Below, one piece after another: positions 23,970-36,149 of a stretch of DNA of 64,000 nt. The notes beneath the pieces are model-generated. The model ran no database searches and was not told the DNA's origin. It saw nothing but the letters and a program-made list of their open reading frames with translations. The first letter of the stretch is position 1. Each line of letters opens with the position of its first letter. A program made the position numbers and the translations under genes. The DNA is from Sycobia sp. Sy_11 (Eukaryota; Arthropoda; Insecta; Hymenoptera; Epichrysomallidae), in assembly GCA_018907035.1 (NCBI GenBank), contig JACCIC010000189.1, positions 169,001 to 233,000 on the forward strand, read 5' to 3'.

Positions 23970-24727
23970 GCGCAGACACAGTCGGGATCGTGTACGAGAT
24001 TTTTCTACATATTTGCATATGATATTTCTTCGAGCGGGCGATACATAATGATCTGCTTGCGCGTGCGATTCGATCGGATATTTAAACGCCACGCGTATAA
24101 CGATTTGACGTGGAACGTTTTGCCAGGGCGTGTAACGGCACCGCCTATCACAACCTCCTCCCCTCCCCCCCGCCACCATCATTCGAGCCCGGTAATAACA
24201 ACAAATTGCTCGCGCCCGTCGGCCCGCTCCGACAAATCGTTTGAAAAATTCAGTAATCCGTCTAGGGTCGGCTGCCCTGCCCCCCCTTCCCCCTCAGCCC
24301 CCTCGCCGCACAAGCTTAGACCTCAGCCCATTCGTACGCGTCCGTGCCGGCCGCACGGCTACAATCTAATATTTTAATCATCGAGCGGGACGCGACCGCG
24401 AGAGGGAGCAAAGCGTTCCGCGTCGAATCGTTGAGCTGCGCCGGAGCGAAATTTTCCCTTGGCGAGCGCCTTTTATCCGTGTTTTCTACGTCAAGCAGCG
24501 CCGACGACGCCGGGCGTTCTTCGTTACGGGCCGTCGTAACGCTCGTATTGTGGACGGGATTTGCACGGCCGCGAGATACGAGGGAATCGGTGAAAAATTC
24601 TGAAAATCAATATCTTCATCGAGCTTACCTTATTATTATGACAGCTGTGCTGTCCTTGTTAAAACACTCTGACAAAATTGTAAAATCGATGCGTTAATGT
24701 GAGACCGATTAAGATATTTGTTTGGTT

Positions 24728-24728
<1 letters not shown>
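23970..24728. other. Mixed CpG-rich non-coding stretch
   Basis: C runs occur near 24160-24290. Unrecognised frames are open on both strands. No gene is supported. Confidence 0.5.

Positions 24729-24759
<31 letters not shown>
24729..24759. repeat. (CA)n microsatellite
   Basis: About 15 AC units. Confidence 0.96.
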
Positions 24760-24761
<2 letters not shown>

Positions 24762-27340
24762 TTTTAAATTCATACCTATATGATCTGTTCAAGGGTGGGA
24801 TAAAATGCTTTCGAGAGATTTGCTCGTAATGCGGGAGCGTAATCAAGGATACCCGTTGAAAGTAGCTCAAAGCGGCTTCGAAATGGGACGGTCGGACGCG
24901 GGCAGCGGTGGGTGTCAGTCGAGCGAATTTCATTAATACACTTTTGCGCCAGTAAATCGATGGAGGGATCAGTCGGATCCTGCTTCGCCAACTAGGTTTT
25001 TCTCTCAGGGTACAGTTATAATCGTAACAATTTTCTATACCTCGAATTCTGGGTCAGTGATTGCGAACGAGGATGTGTCTAGCCGCCATTATAGCGGTAC
25101 TGCAAGACCGATTCAGAAATTTATCAGTTTGCTCGGTGAAAACGTTAAGACTTCCAAGTTCAAAGATTTTTCGTTCGATAATCGTGCAAAAACGATGAGC
25201 AGGTAATCCCACTGAGGCCTGGATAATGGCAACGAAGATCAGACGTTCATTGTTTTCAACCATCGTTTTCACGCAAGACGTGCATGAATTATTTTAGATT
25301 TATTTTTTTTCCCGCTCTGCAGTCTTATCAAAACGTAATTCAAAATCGATTTTTAAAATCGTTCGATAATGTATTTTTAACGGCGAGGTGATGAAAAAAG
25401 AAAAAAAAATTCAACAGCCACAGCACAATTATCTAGTTATCACGCACAGAAGAAATAAATATGCAGATGTTGCAGGTATGATTAAACAACGAAATATTAA
25501 GTTCTATTAACTCTGAGACTAAATTAACACACTTAAACATTATTAATGAAGGGAGTACAAATTTTATTATTAACATTAATTTAATTAAAATCCAAGATAA
25601 ACGTTTCGGAATTTTCATTTGATAATAATAAAACCAACAATAATATACACGATTTATTTTTCCTTCTAGAATGCGCAGTTTGCAATTCACAAAATATACG
25701 TACATAAGCAAGATTTATAAATTTTTTTTTCCTATTGCAAAACGTTCGCGACAGTTTCATTCGACGATATTTTTATTTGTTTCGGAAACATTTGAAACAG
25801 AATGGAAATTCCGGATTTTGAATTAAAGAGCAGATTTCGCCATCAAGAACGGGTTTTGGATCTTGGGCTTAACAAACAAACAAACAAACAAAAAAAGTGC
25901 ATCACTCCTCTATTTTGGAAGTACCTTTGAAATCGATCAGACACAACTTGAGCAACTTTTTTGTCCGAGCGCAGGCAGTGCGGGCAGCTTTAATGATATA
26001 TTTTACTTATGCGCGCGCTCCATAACATCGGTATATCTCGCAGTCCAATCGCTGTATTGCGGGCCATATTGTCAGAATGTACACCGACTGCGTGCGGCCA
26101 TTTTTCAACGTTGTCATTTTATTCTCACAATAATGGCGTTAATGAAATTTATTAGAGGTTATCTAAATTGTTTTCTTAACGATAGTAATTATTGTCGAAA
26201 CGCCGTTGGCACCCGACCGCATCGAAGCCGCAAGCGACCTCGACATCGTCGCGGGCAATGCCGTGCGATCTTAACGGTCGCACGCGTCGGGGCAAAACTG
26301 CGGGCTCCGCGAAAAAAGTGAGGTTGCAGCAGAACGCGACGGCGACAGAGCCGCTCGCCGTGCGTTGGTGGTTAGAGCGAATCCTTGGGACGCCGCGCTC
26401 TGATTGGTCGACAGTGCTCGCCTATCTTGCACAGTAGTAGAATATCTGACGCTCGCTTTCGCCCGAGACGTGTATTCAAAATTATACATTATTTTACATG
26501 ATCTTGACTTAAGCGTATAATATATGGGAGTGGAAGTGGTGAAGTGAATTTCGATTGTTGGTAAGGTTTATCTTGCTCTCATACGAGATAAATTGGTTAA
26601 TTAAAGTTCAAGCAATTTCTCGTTGTTTGCTACATTAAGTAAATACATTTCTATTCGTTTAAACGAATCTCATTTACTCGGTCTCCGTTGGTCTCGAATG
26701 AAACTGATCTGGCCAATGATCGCGAGCTTCTCAGAAAAGCTTCGAGCAAATAAGCCCCCTCCCCCTTAAATATCGCGGAATCGCTCGAATTTACAATATT
26801 CAAAACTACTTGACCCAATTCTCGTATCCGATAAGATTGATTATAAAACGAAACTCCGCGCAGATGCATATAGGATAAAATTTTTATTGGGACGCAAGCA
26901 ATCAGATTCTTATATATAATTACAAAGGCGTCAACACATTTAGGTTAAATTTTTGCGGCTATTTACGCCCTATGGGCGAGCGTTTCACAATTCATTACAC
27001 GCTCGATCTAAAAATATGTTCTCAAAATCAAGCATCTTCTCAAATTCCTCTAATGCTAAATTCAAGATCCGCTCATTCGTTAATCTCTGCGTAAAACATA
27101 AACAAAAAAAAATGAAAACAAATTCACAAACACGATTCTTGTTTCTTTTGTAAGGACAAAATTTCCACCATTCATATTATCCCGAAGTTTACGGAAATTC
27201 CAATGGAAAATTGATAATTCTCAGAAAAATTTTCAACGGACAAACGCAGAAACCATCCTCCTGCCTATAGACAGAACAAGAGATGACACGTCCTACGGCG
27301 TCCGATTCCCCAGTCCAAGCAGTCCGATAATTTTGTCTCC
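24760..27340. other. Non-coding stretch with one CpG-rich island
   Basis: Mostly AT-rich, with a (CAAA)n simple repeat at 25868-25892. A CpG-rich segment at about 26195-26440 ends near an ATTGG (inverted CCAAT) word at about 26402-26406 and could be promoter-like, but no transcription start or gene was identified. Confidence 0.45.
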
Positions 27341-27712
27341 CCCCCCCCCTCACCCGTCGCCCACTCTCTATATCTCTCTAGCCGCGAGATTCTAGAGCTT
27401 CATCGGAGCGGTAAGACAATACGCTTGAGAGGCCTCCGCGCCATCGGGAGTTAGTGGCGCAGAGGCAGGTGTGGCGGAGGAGGGGTGGGACAGCATATAC
27501 GGAGCAACGCGTCGCCTTGCAGTCGAGGCCCCCGTCCGTTCGCCTTATTCGTGATGGGGATGGGTCGCGAGGGCGTGGGGGCGGGAGGGTTAACCACCAA
27601 TGATCCCATAAAACGACCGTAAAGCCACACTCTCGGGGCTCTTCGTCCCCCTTGCCCCCGCGCGACTGTTTACAGCCGCGCGCTTTCGCCGGCGGTGCTG
27701 TTGTACATATAT

Positions 27713-27724
<12 letters not shown>

Positions 27725-27775
<51 letters not shown>
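27725..27775. repeat. (TA)n microsatellite
   Basis: About 25 TA units. Confidence 0.97.
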
Positions 27776-27779
<4 letters not shown>

Positions 27780-27781
<2 letters not shown>

Positions 27782-29185
27782 ACTTCAGCGTTGTATTTTA
27801 GCTGGCACGACGGGGCGTAATGAATAAACGTCCTTTTCTCCTTAGGCGTACGTGTATTTATATAAACCAGTACGGCACTAAACAGTCACGAGCCCCGGGA
27901 CTATCTTGGCCCGAGGCGGTGGCGTTCGAGGAAAAGTTCAGACGACAGGAGAAGAGAAAAAAATGAGTTTGAATCGGACTGGAATTTATTCGATAATCCA
28001 TTTTCAGAGTAATTTTTCTAAGAATTTTCAAACCAGCTCAATAAATCATTTACTTTTCTCTATCCCGGTTGTTCGATAAAATTATTTCGTTATGAGATTT
28101 ACATCGATATCAAGTACGTCAATCGATGCGGAATAGTAGCCCCATCGGATTTTCGCATCAGTACATACAATGTCTAATGTGACGTCGGCACGTATTTCAT
28201 ATTGCGCCGTAGTGTTTGACAAACAACGCTCTCAAATGCCGCTGGCACTGGTTTTTCTTTGCTTTTGTGTTCGTGACTATTTTCCATATACCTAATCCCA
28301 ATAAATAATATCGCAAAAAATCCATTGAATAATTTTCAAAATGTTGCCTTTATGGTAAACATGTAAATACGACCGATTCATCTGACATTTTTCGTAAAAC
28401 ACCGTGATGAAATTATTCTTAAAAAAAAAAAAAGGAAACAACTGGTATTTTGCTCAATAATTCCCGAACTTTCTCGAAATTTTGACCGCACGTTTTGTAC
28501 ACTTCTAACTAACGACGTGCCGAGTTTCGTAAATTTTGCATCCTCGGTACGAGAAAAAAGAAAGCCCGATGGAGCATCGATTTGAAAAACATCAATTGGA
28601 CGTGAATCGTTAAACTACTTAAGGTAATTTAGTTAGCCAAGAAAACTTTTTCCCAGATTCGAGTAAATATTTAGTTATTCCCCCCTCCCGTCCCGCTCGC
28701 AAATAACATATTTAATTGAGATAAATAAGTTAGCGTTTGTTTCAAATAAACTAATAGTGTTACGTCGTTTCGAATAAATATTTGAACTCGCACAGGAGCG
28801 TAGCGTTCGTTTGATCATCGTCGAATAGTTTTCTCTGCATTCGTAAAGTTCGTTCGTTTACGTCACGAAATTGACGTCGCGCAGATTGTGACGTTCGGCG
28901 GTCGAATCGTGCGTTCCGACCTCGTGCTTTGGAATTTTCACCGCTCGTCTATACCGGTCGGTCCGCCGAAAAATCGCCGAAAAATCCCGTTTTTACCGAC
29001 TCCAGCCGCGAAACCTAGATCTATATACGCGGGGCCGCGCCGTTATTATCTCACCCCTTCCATCCCGACCCCCGCCCCTTGCCTTTCGCTTTTACACGGC
29101 TGGCCGGGGCGGGGGAGGGACGACGCGGGCGGCAGCTGCGAGGAGTCCGCTCCCTCGGCCATTTCTCATTTTCTTGCGACGACGA
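27780..29185. other. Non-coding, no feature recognised
   Basis: AT-rich to about 28860, then CpG-rich to 29185. The open frame at 28888-29262 continues into the adjacent GGT/TA array and is not supported as a gene. Confidence 0.5.
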
Positions 29186-29188
29186 GAC

Positions 29189-29213
29189 GGTGGTGGTGGT
29201 GGTGGTGGTGTAT

Positions 29214-29246
<33 letters not shown>
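29189..29246. repeat. Compound (GGT)n-(TA)n microsatellite
   Basis: About seven GGT units (29189-29210) are followed after a few bases by about 16 TA units (29215-29246). Confidence 0.96.
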
Positions 29247-29250
<4 letters not shown>

Positions 29251-29518
29251 GGAGATGGTTAGTTTTTCAAAGTTGCCGTGAAGGTGCCGGGGCGAGGGGG
29301 GAGGGGAAGGAAGAGCCTCTAGAGTGCAAAGCAAGTTGTTCGAAGCGGTGGACGTGGAAGGGGGTGGAGAGTTCGCGGACTCGGACTGGACAGCAAAGAG
29401 AGAGGGAGAGAGAGAGAGACAGACAGAGAGTACGCAGTCGGAAAAAGTGGGGAGCTGGCGACGGGGCCGAAGAAGGGAGTTGGACGAACGGACTGCCCGT
29501 ATAGTATACGTATACAAT

Positions 29519-29543
29519 ACACACACACACACACACACACACA
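29519..29543. repeat. (CA)n microsatellite
   Basis: About 12 CA units. Confidence 0.95.
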
Positions 29544-29879
29544 GTTCGCGAGAATTCTTGATTAAAGCAACGATGCACTTGGGGGAGTTCTGCCGAGCTC
29601 GGCGCGCTTTACCCCCACACCCACCCGGCCGCTTCTTGCCCCTCGGTGTTTATCGTCTTCTTGAAAGGTTGAAGAGGCGGCGGAGCGGGGCGGGGGAGAG
29701 CGACCGGAAATATTTTATCGTTCTGAAATTTGTCATCCGCTCCTGTTCCACTTGGCGCTGCTGGATTCTCACCGGCAGAGTCGCCAGAGTCTATCCCCCC
29801 CCTCCCCCTCTCTCCCACTGTGTATTTTTCATTTCACGTTTCAATTATTTCAGAGTTCAGAGCTAGAGACGTGACTGTT

Positions 29880-29882
<3 letters not shown>

Positions 29883-29918
<36 letters not shown>
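29883..29918. repeat. (TA)n microsatellite
   Basis: About 18 TA units. Confidence 0.97.
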
Positions 29919-29919
<1 letters not shown>

Positions 29920-29920
<1 letters not shown>

Positions 29921-31310
29921 TTTTTAATTTTGAAAACATCGTAAGTATTTTTTTTTCAAAGCCATTTTTTTTCAAGGTACAGTCGAAATAATACTCAAAA
30001 ATACTGATTTTGACGAATATTTTATTTCTGTTTTCAATAATAAGCGTTAACGATTTAATGAAAGAGTTTGAAATATTTAATACCCAGTATTTATATGGTT
30101 CTGCAATCGGATAGTAAATTGAAATTGAAACGTTTTCATTTTCCTCTCGTAATGAGCGCGAGGCACGTAAAACAAGAGTACTAAGATATCTAATAAATAA
30201 ATAAAAAAAGAAAAAAAAACCAAAGAACACAAGCAAACTGGGAAAAGACATGAATTTCATAAGACGGCTTGCGTGGCTTTCTTCGCTTCCCCGCCACCGG
30301 GCTCCGGCCCGACAATTCACGGCTGCCGCCTCAGTTCCCGGCCGGAGGTTAACCTCGCGTTCCCCGAAGCTGCTTTATCTTATCCAAAAAGAATGCCGGC
30401 CGTCATTCAGTGGCTCGCGCTTTTACACCTGTTCATTCGTAGATTTTGCCCGAACGATTGTGGGGGGGGGGGTGGATTCTTGCATTCGTTCGCAATCGTC
30501 GCGAGTATTACGAGGTCGATCTTTACCGGGAAAAAAGTATTTGGTTCCAACAATTTCTCAGCAGAGACTCGGGCGTCATTTTCTTTCACATCGTTTACAT
30601 CACAATTTTTTTTATCTCATTTGTAGCTTTTGTTACAAGCAATGGCGCACCCCGTGAATATAAGAAAATATTGCATTCGTTCCATCGATATCTAATTTAG
30701 TTACGAGAGCATCGAGCGGTATTGCCAAGGAAAATTGGTAACGTGGAAAAATAAAAAAATAACTCTTGTTTTTTTCCCCCAGAAATTCTCGACTGGCGAG
30801 ATGGCTCGTACGTTTTGAAACGAGAATTTTTGGATCAGTGACTATTTACCCGCGAGAAATTGTAATTCGATTTACAACAAATGCAATTACGGAATATCAG
30901 TAAAGATAATAATTCACTTCTTACCTATCATATTTTCCAACGCGTATACATTTTTAGCCTATCATGCTGACAAATGACGATTGTAAAGTTTGCATTATAT
31001 GGAAAAAAAAGGAGAGCAACGAAATGAACAAACAAATTATTAAATTGTCAACAGCTGAAAATAAATCGATCGATCAATAGCGCGAGAAAACTGTCTCTTA
31101 CACGCTTTTTCGCATAGAAGTTTTGCTGTTAAAAAGATCAAAAAAAAAGAAAAAAAAAATCACGGAAAAATACAATAAAAAAAAAGAAGAAGAGAGATAC
31201 AAGGGCGCAGAATTAAATTTCAATGAAGCAACGAGTATAACGCGTCGTCCCTCGCCCCCCCCCCTATCAGGCGTTTTCTATAAAAAAATACTTTCGCAAC
31301 GGGCTCCGTA
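29920..31310. other. Non-coding, no gene recognised
   Basis: AT-rich sequence with a CpG-rich segment at 30260-30450 and A-rich runs near 31138-31190. The 135-codon plus-strand frame at 30250-30657 overlaps another open frame (30273-30626) and has no recognisable domain. Confidence 0.5.
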
Positions 31311-31429
31311 GCGCCGCGTGTATACCTGGAAGCAAATCGGTGTTATTGCCGGCACAGCCTGGCGTAGTCTCCCATTTTTTTTTTTTGTTTCGTTTTGTTT
31401 TTTTTTTTCAAAATTATACGGACCCACCA

Positions 31430-32090
31430 CCCCGAGCCGGCCGCCTTTTACGACGCGACCGCGCGCGCCGCTCCGCCCAACCCCCGTCCACCTACGCGTA
31501 GTGCACACGGGAGATTTTAACAGGCAGGTGCGCGCGTGTCGCGCGACACGCGGTGCTCTCCCGACCCGCACTCTCCGCCCTCCGCCCCCTCCCCCCCCCA
31601 CCGCCATGCCGCGCACAGGAGACGCGGCCCGATCGACGCGAACGAGAAGCGAATGGCATTAAATTTAACGCGAGCAATTCATCCTGGAAGCGAGAGCGGC
31701 GCGGTGGGGGGGGGGGAGGAGGAGGAGGAGGGACGTGGCTCGTTGCGCGGACCGCGCGCGACTTTGACGCATCGGGGCCGCAGCCCGCGCACCGGCGAGC
31801 GTCGCTGCAAAGTTGGCCCGGGTGTATATCCCGGACACGCGCCGCTGCCTCGCATACACACACACACACACACTACACACGCACGCACGCACGCACGCAC
31901 ACGCACGCACACACACACGCACGCACGCACGCGCATGTATATACACGTATACGTAAGAGAGAGAGAGAGAGAGCGAGATGGAACACCTTCTATTTAGAGC
32001 TGACGCACGAGAGTGGTTGTCGGGGGACGGGGGAGGGGGGCTGTTCGAAGCGAGTCCCGTCTAGCGCGTAGAGACGAGCGCGGGTGTTTA
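31430..32090. other. GC-rich block with CA/GA simple repeats
   Basis: CpG-rich sequence carrying a compound (CA)n/(GCAC)n array at about 31855-31934 and a (GA)n run at about 31957-31975. Frames are open on both strands and are compositional. Confidence 0.6.
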
Positions 32091-33370
32091 GAAAAGCCAT
32101 TAGACGGGTGATGGATAGGAAATTTTTTAGTCCCGCAACCCTTCATTTTACACTTTTTTCTTTTCTTTTCTTTTTTCTTTTCTTTTTTTTCGTTCGTCGC
32201 TGTTTCTCCGTTTTGCGCTTTCTTGCAAATGCGCGCCCGTATACGGGAGGAATTTTCTCCACGGCAGCGCGGGGACGGTGCAGATGTAGAGCCGTGGACG
32301 GATTTCAGAGCGTTAAATTTTCAACGATACGTCCTCGTTATTTCATCATTAATTTATTTTTCGGGACGAGGCGTTCGTTGTGTAATAGCGTTAGACTTTT
32401 TTTTTTTAACCATTCAGGGAGAAAGTGCGCAGTACGTCGAGATTTAGAAAAAAAAATTTTAACGTACCGCGTGTCAGTGTGAAATTTACGAGAATGCAGT
32501 CTAAAATACGGTCTCTGCGCGAAAGTGGAACGAAATCTAGAGTACAACGTAATCGTTCGTGAACCAATTCGTATAATACAAAATAATTTTAACTATCAGA
32601 GTGCAAATATTACACAGTTTTCGAAATAATGTTTAAAACGAACTTTTTTCCATAATCCAATAAAACCCTCTTGTGCTTGGGTGCGCGTGCCCGACAGTTT
32701 TATACGTATGAAATACATATTTTTCCATAAAAGCGGTTTCGATTGTTTTTCGAACTGGCAAATATCCGCGGAAAACATTGTACCGGCGACAGTTTGCTTC
32801 GAGCAAAGATTAAAAATCACCGCGCGAGAGGATGGAAATTACGATGGAATGTATATATTTTTAAAATAATATACACGAGATCTACGGAAAATCCGACCTT
32901 TTTTCTAAATTTTGTATTCCAAGCTTGTACTTTTTTTTCTCTCAATTTCAAATCTCATTTCAGCATTTTTTTCCACGCCACTTTTGGGCAATGTCGGCCA
33001 ATTCGCAATACCTTTTATTATCATAAATTTGTTTTGTTTCTACACCGGCCCCCCCAGGTGCCCGCTTTAATTATCTTCTGGACATTTTACGGCAAAAATA
33101 AATATCGTATAATAGGACGTATTTTGGTTTTAACGTTGGTTTTCTCAGAATAAAGTATATTTTTAAGCGAATTCTTTCTCCCTAGAGTTACAACGATAGG
33201 CGAGCAAAAAGTCAACATTTTTTAAATATAAATAAATATTGCTTAAGATGATGCTGCATTTAAGAATGTAATAAACAGATTACTGTCCAATATTAGAAAT
33301 TATTATAAACATTAAAATGTTGGAATATAAAATTTTAACCATAGATAAAAATTTCAATAATTTTAATATA
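32091..33370. other. AT-rich non-coding stretch
   Basis: A (TTTTC)n-like pyrimidine run lies at about 32153-32190. Short frames are unrecognised. Confidence 0.6.
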
Positions 33371-33750
33371 TTAGGTTGTCAAATATCTCTGTGGCATCTC
33401 GTGACATCACCAAACCATTTTAAACCATCTGCAGAAGGCTGGATATAAAAAAAGGAGTCAACGCCTGCAATGCGCCGCTGAGACGGAACGAACTCGACCC
33501 ATTTCTGAAGCGGATGGTGACTGGCATCGAAAAATGGATCACATACGACAATATCAAGCGTAAACGGTCGTGGTCCCAGCCGGGGACCGTTCCAAACAGT
33601 GGCCAAGCCGGGATTGACGACCAGGAAGATTTTGCTGTGTGTTTGTGTGGGATTGGAAGGGAATCATCCACTATGAGCTGCTCCCAGATGATCAGACGCT
33701 TAATTCCACCATCTATTGTGAACAAGTGGTCCGCTTGTTTGACAAGACAA
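33371..33750 (+). mobile_element. Shortened, non-autonomous mariner copy
   Basis: Starts with TTAGGTTGTCAAATATC directly after a TA, matching the terminal inverted repeat of the mariner at 59564-60762. About 18 bases in, it jumps to internal coding sequence, so the rest of the left repeat and the N-terminal third of the transposase are missing. It then follows the other copy closely to about 33738, where it meets TTTGACAA, probably the remnant of the right inverted repeat. At about 375 bases against 1199 for the other copy it is an internally deleted, MITE-sized derivative. The right end is too degraded to confirm a TA duplication. Confidence 0.85.
33393..33738 (+). pseudogene. Mariner transposase fragment, catalytically dead
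   Basis: Encodes part of the transposase linker and catalytic domain, recognisable by Glu-Lys-Trp-Ile-Thr-Tyr-Asp and the Arg-Lys-Arg-Ser-Trp-Ser-Gln-Pro-Gly segment (about 33525-33587). A frameshift then disrupts the region corresponding to Leu-Leu-Cys-Val-Trp-Trp-Asp. The first catalytic Asp, normally in Thr-Gly-Asp-Glu-Lys-Trp, is Ile here (codon ATC). The second and third catalytic residues lie in the deleted part. About 21 bases present in the 59.6 kb copy after the GACATC word are missing near 33409. The minus-strand 138-codon frame (33420-33836) is the antisense shadow. Confidence 0.85.
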
Positions 33751-33849
33751 GAACAATTGATAAAGTTTAGATTGGAATATTTAGTGCAAGGATATAGAAT
33801 GACAGACAGGTCTTTATTTGTAATTTGGAATACCAAATTATGAAATAAA

Positions 33850-34470
33850 TTACATTATGATCGTATGGCAATAGATTACTACTTGAGATATTTCGTCAAT
33901 ACAGACAATTTTATATATAGGAAAATGCTAAAATAGCACAAAACATAAATATTACATAGCAATGTCATAAGCCAGTCTTAGCCATATAGAAGATAATTTG
34001 ATTTTAGTCTGCTATTTTAACTGAGTCAACGAAACAAAATAATAGACAAATCAATGGACTCGCTTCTGAAATTCAAATGCTCGGTGCGCTCATCCGTAGA
34101 AATACCTCGTGCTTACGGAAAAATTAAAATAAATGTACAAGCGAAGACGAATTAAGCAATTTAACGTCAAAATTTAATCGAACGCTGGACGACGGCGTCT
34201 CAATGTCGACTTCAATCTGCCGAGAGGAAGGGGGGGGGGAGCCTGATTGAGAATGTAGGTTTATTTCTCAGTGACAGAGCGCACATTGAGCTTGGAAAGA
34301 TCGTCCTTCAATCGCGTATAGGTTATGTACTTTTATTGCCTATGTATCGGGTTTAGCGAATAAACACTCGCAAATACTCGGGAAAGTGCAAACGCGTAAT
34401 TTTTTTATATTTGTATCATAGTCATAGAATAACGTCTTCTAGAATCTATGCGCAGCCAATTCGAAAGAGG
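33850..34470. other. AT-rich non-coding stretch
   Basis: No repeat family or gene recognised. A G9-type run lies near 34231. Confidence 0.6.
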
Positions 34471-34471
34471 G

Positions 34472-34482
34472 ATAGTGAGAGG

Positions 34483-34518
<36 letters not shown>

Positions 34519-34520
34519 GA
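34472..34520. repeat. (GA)n microsatellite
   Basis: GA array of more than 20 units with a few GG interruptions. Confidence 0.96.
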
Positions 34521-35029
34521 CTATACGCGCTGGTTGGTTTGCTCTCTAATATCGGAAGGACCCGCTGAACGTATTGCCGGGACAGCGCCGAGAAAGGGGC
34601 GCGCTGAATTGGCCTACCCTGGTTTTATCACCTACTCTCTTCTCCTTCGGTTACGTTCCTATCTTCTCGTTCGGTTACGTCGACACGACCGCAAAATCGT
34701 TTTGGAGTAAGGATGAAAAAAACAAAAAAAAAAAAAAAAAAACTAGAAAATACGAGAAAAAATATCGGGAAAGCGCGCCTCAAGAATCGTTATTGACCGA
34801 AGTATGAGACGCTAGCAACTTGTTGTACAATACGAAAATTCGAATGTCAGGTTTAGCGCTATTTCTTGATAAAAAATTATGTTGTAAATTAAACGTTACG
34901 AATATTTATATGTATAAAATGTTCAATATCGAGTAATCGTATTTTATTGATAGATTTACTTTATATTTTACATGAGGGGGTTTTGAAATTTTGCAACTAA
35001 CTTTTTTTTTTTATGTTTTTCCATCGCAG

Positions 35030-35059
35030 TATGAATACCTCGATTTTCACGCCACGGTT
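35030..35059 (+). other. Possible 30-base microexon
   Basis: A long T-rich run ending ATCGCAG (AG at 35028-35029) is followed 30 bases later by a consensus donor GTAAGT at 35060-35065. Thirty bases is a multiple of three and would encode ten residues (Tyr-Glu-Tyr-Leu-Asp-Phe-His-Ala-Thr-Val in one open frame). Both splice signals are good individually. In 64 kb some such pairs are expected by chance, so this is only a candidate. Confidence 0.15.
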
Positions 35060-35179
35060 GTAAGTCTTTCAATAAACTTCATCACGGCGAAGGTTTCGCA
35101 CGTGTCTATTCCAAGGTTCTCGTTTTACGGAATTCTTACCGAGGACTTGCCTTTTCCGCCTTCTCATACATGTTACCTT

Positions 35180-35655
35180 TGATCTTACCTCCGATAATAG
35201 GACCATCGTTACAAGTTGCGAATACGAAGATCGACGATGTCGTTGGCGCGATTGAGAGGCAAAAAAAAAAAAAAACGGCCAGTCGACTTCAATATTTATG
35301 CAGCGTTGTCTACCTGATAACTATTACGAATTTAATGAACTTCTCTAAGAATCTTCATTTGCTCTATGTAAGAACAAATTCACGTGCTCGATGTCAATCT
35401 TTAATTGTTATCGTAGAATTAATAAGAATTTTTCTAGAATTTCTGAAAAAAAAAAAACAAATATAGACGCCGAAAGGATTTTTTGATTTATTTTTCAATT
35501 TCCAGCATTTCCATCGGAGCTCGGATATCTATATATCTATATAGAACTCCGCGCAATTTCTAGTTTATGCAGTCGAAAATATTCCATCGAATTTGACAGT
35601 GCGGATTGAAATATGGAAGCCGCATAAAGAATTCCATGAAATTTGTGTGTATATG
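35180..35655. other. Non-coding, no gene recognised
   Basis: AT-rich with A runs near 35262 and 35447. Confidence 0.6.
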
Positions 35656-35661
<6 letters not shown>

Positions 35662-35710
<49 letters not shown>

Positions 35711-35730
35711 CCAAAGGTACAGGGCGTCCA

Positions 35731-35779
<49 letters not shown>
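35662..35779. repeat. Two (TA)n arrays split by a 25-base unique spacer
   Basis: TA arrays at 35662-35709 and 35735-35779 flank a short unique spacer. Each array is self-complementary and they can also pair with each other. Ile/Tyr repeat frames on both strands over this region, up to 199 codons (35560-36159 minus), are artefacts. Confidence 0.96.
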
Positions 35780-35783
<4 letters not shown>

Positions 35784-36059
35784 AGTACAAGCGTCTTTCT
35801 TCATTCCTTCGGACGGGGGGCAGATCAGGGTGAGGGAAGGGCAAGGAATCGTTATTTAAATCATGCAATAACGTCTTTATTTTCTCCGTCCCCGCTCTCC
35901 CCGCCCCTGGCCACGTGTCGTACAAATTTACAATTAAAGTGTGATCGAGCGCGAGCGTATTATACGGCATACTTAAAGGGAAAATGATCGATCGGCAGTA
36001 TAGGAGGAGCGTCGTCGTCGAGGAATTATGCGCCCCCATCAATAATTCAACAGAGTCTG

Positions 36060-36060
<1 letters not shown>

Positions 36061-36144
<84 letters not shown>
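36061..36144. repeat. Compound (CT)n-(TA)n microsatellite
   Basis: About 18 CT units (36061-36098) run directly into about 22 TA units (36100-36144). Confidence 0.97.
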
Positions 36145-36146
<2 letters not shown>

Positions 36147-36149
36147 CTT

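Noticed and set aside
26195..26440. CpG-rich segment with an ATTGG box as a promoter
   Set aside because: No TATA or initiator element and no downstream gene could be identified. Left as a note in the region entry only.
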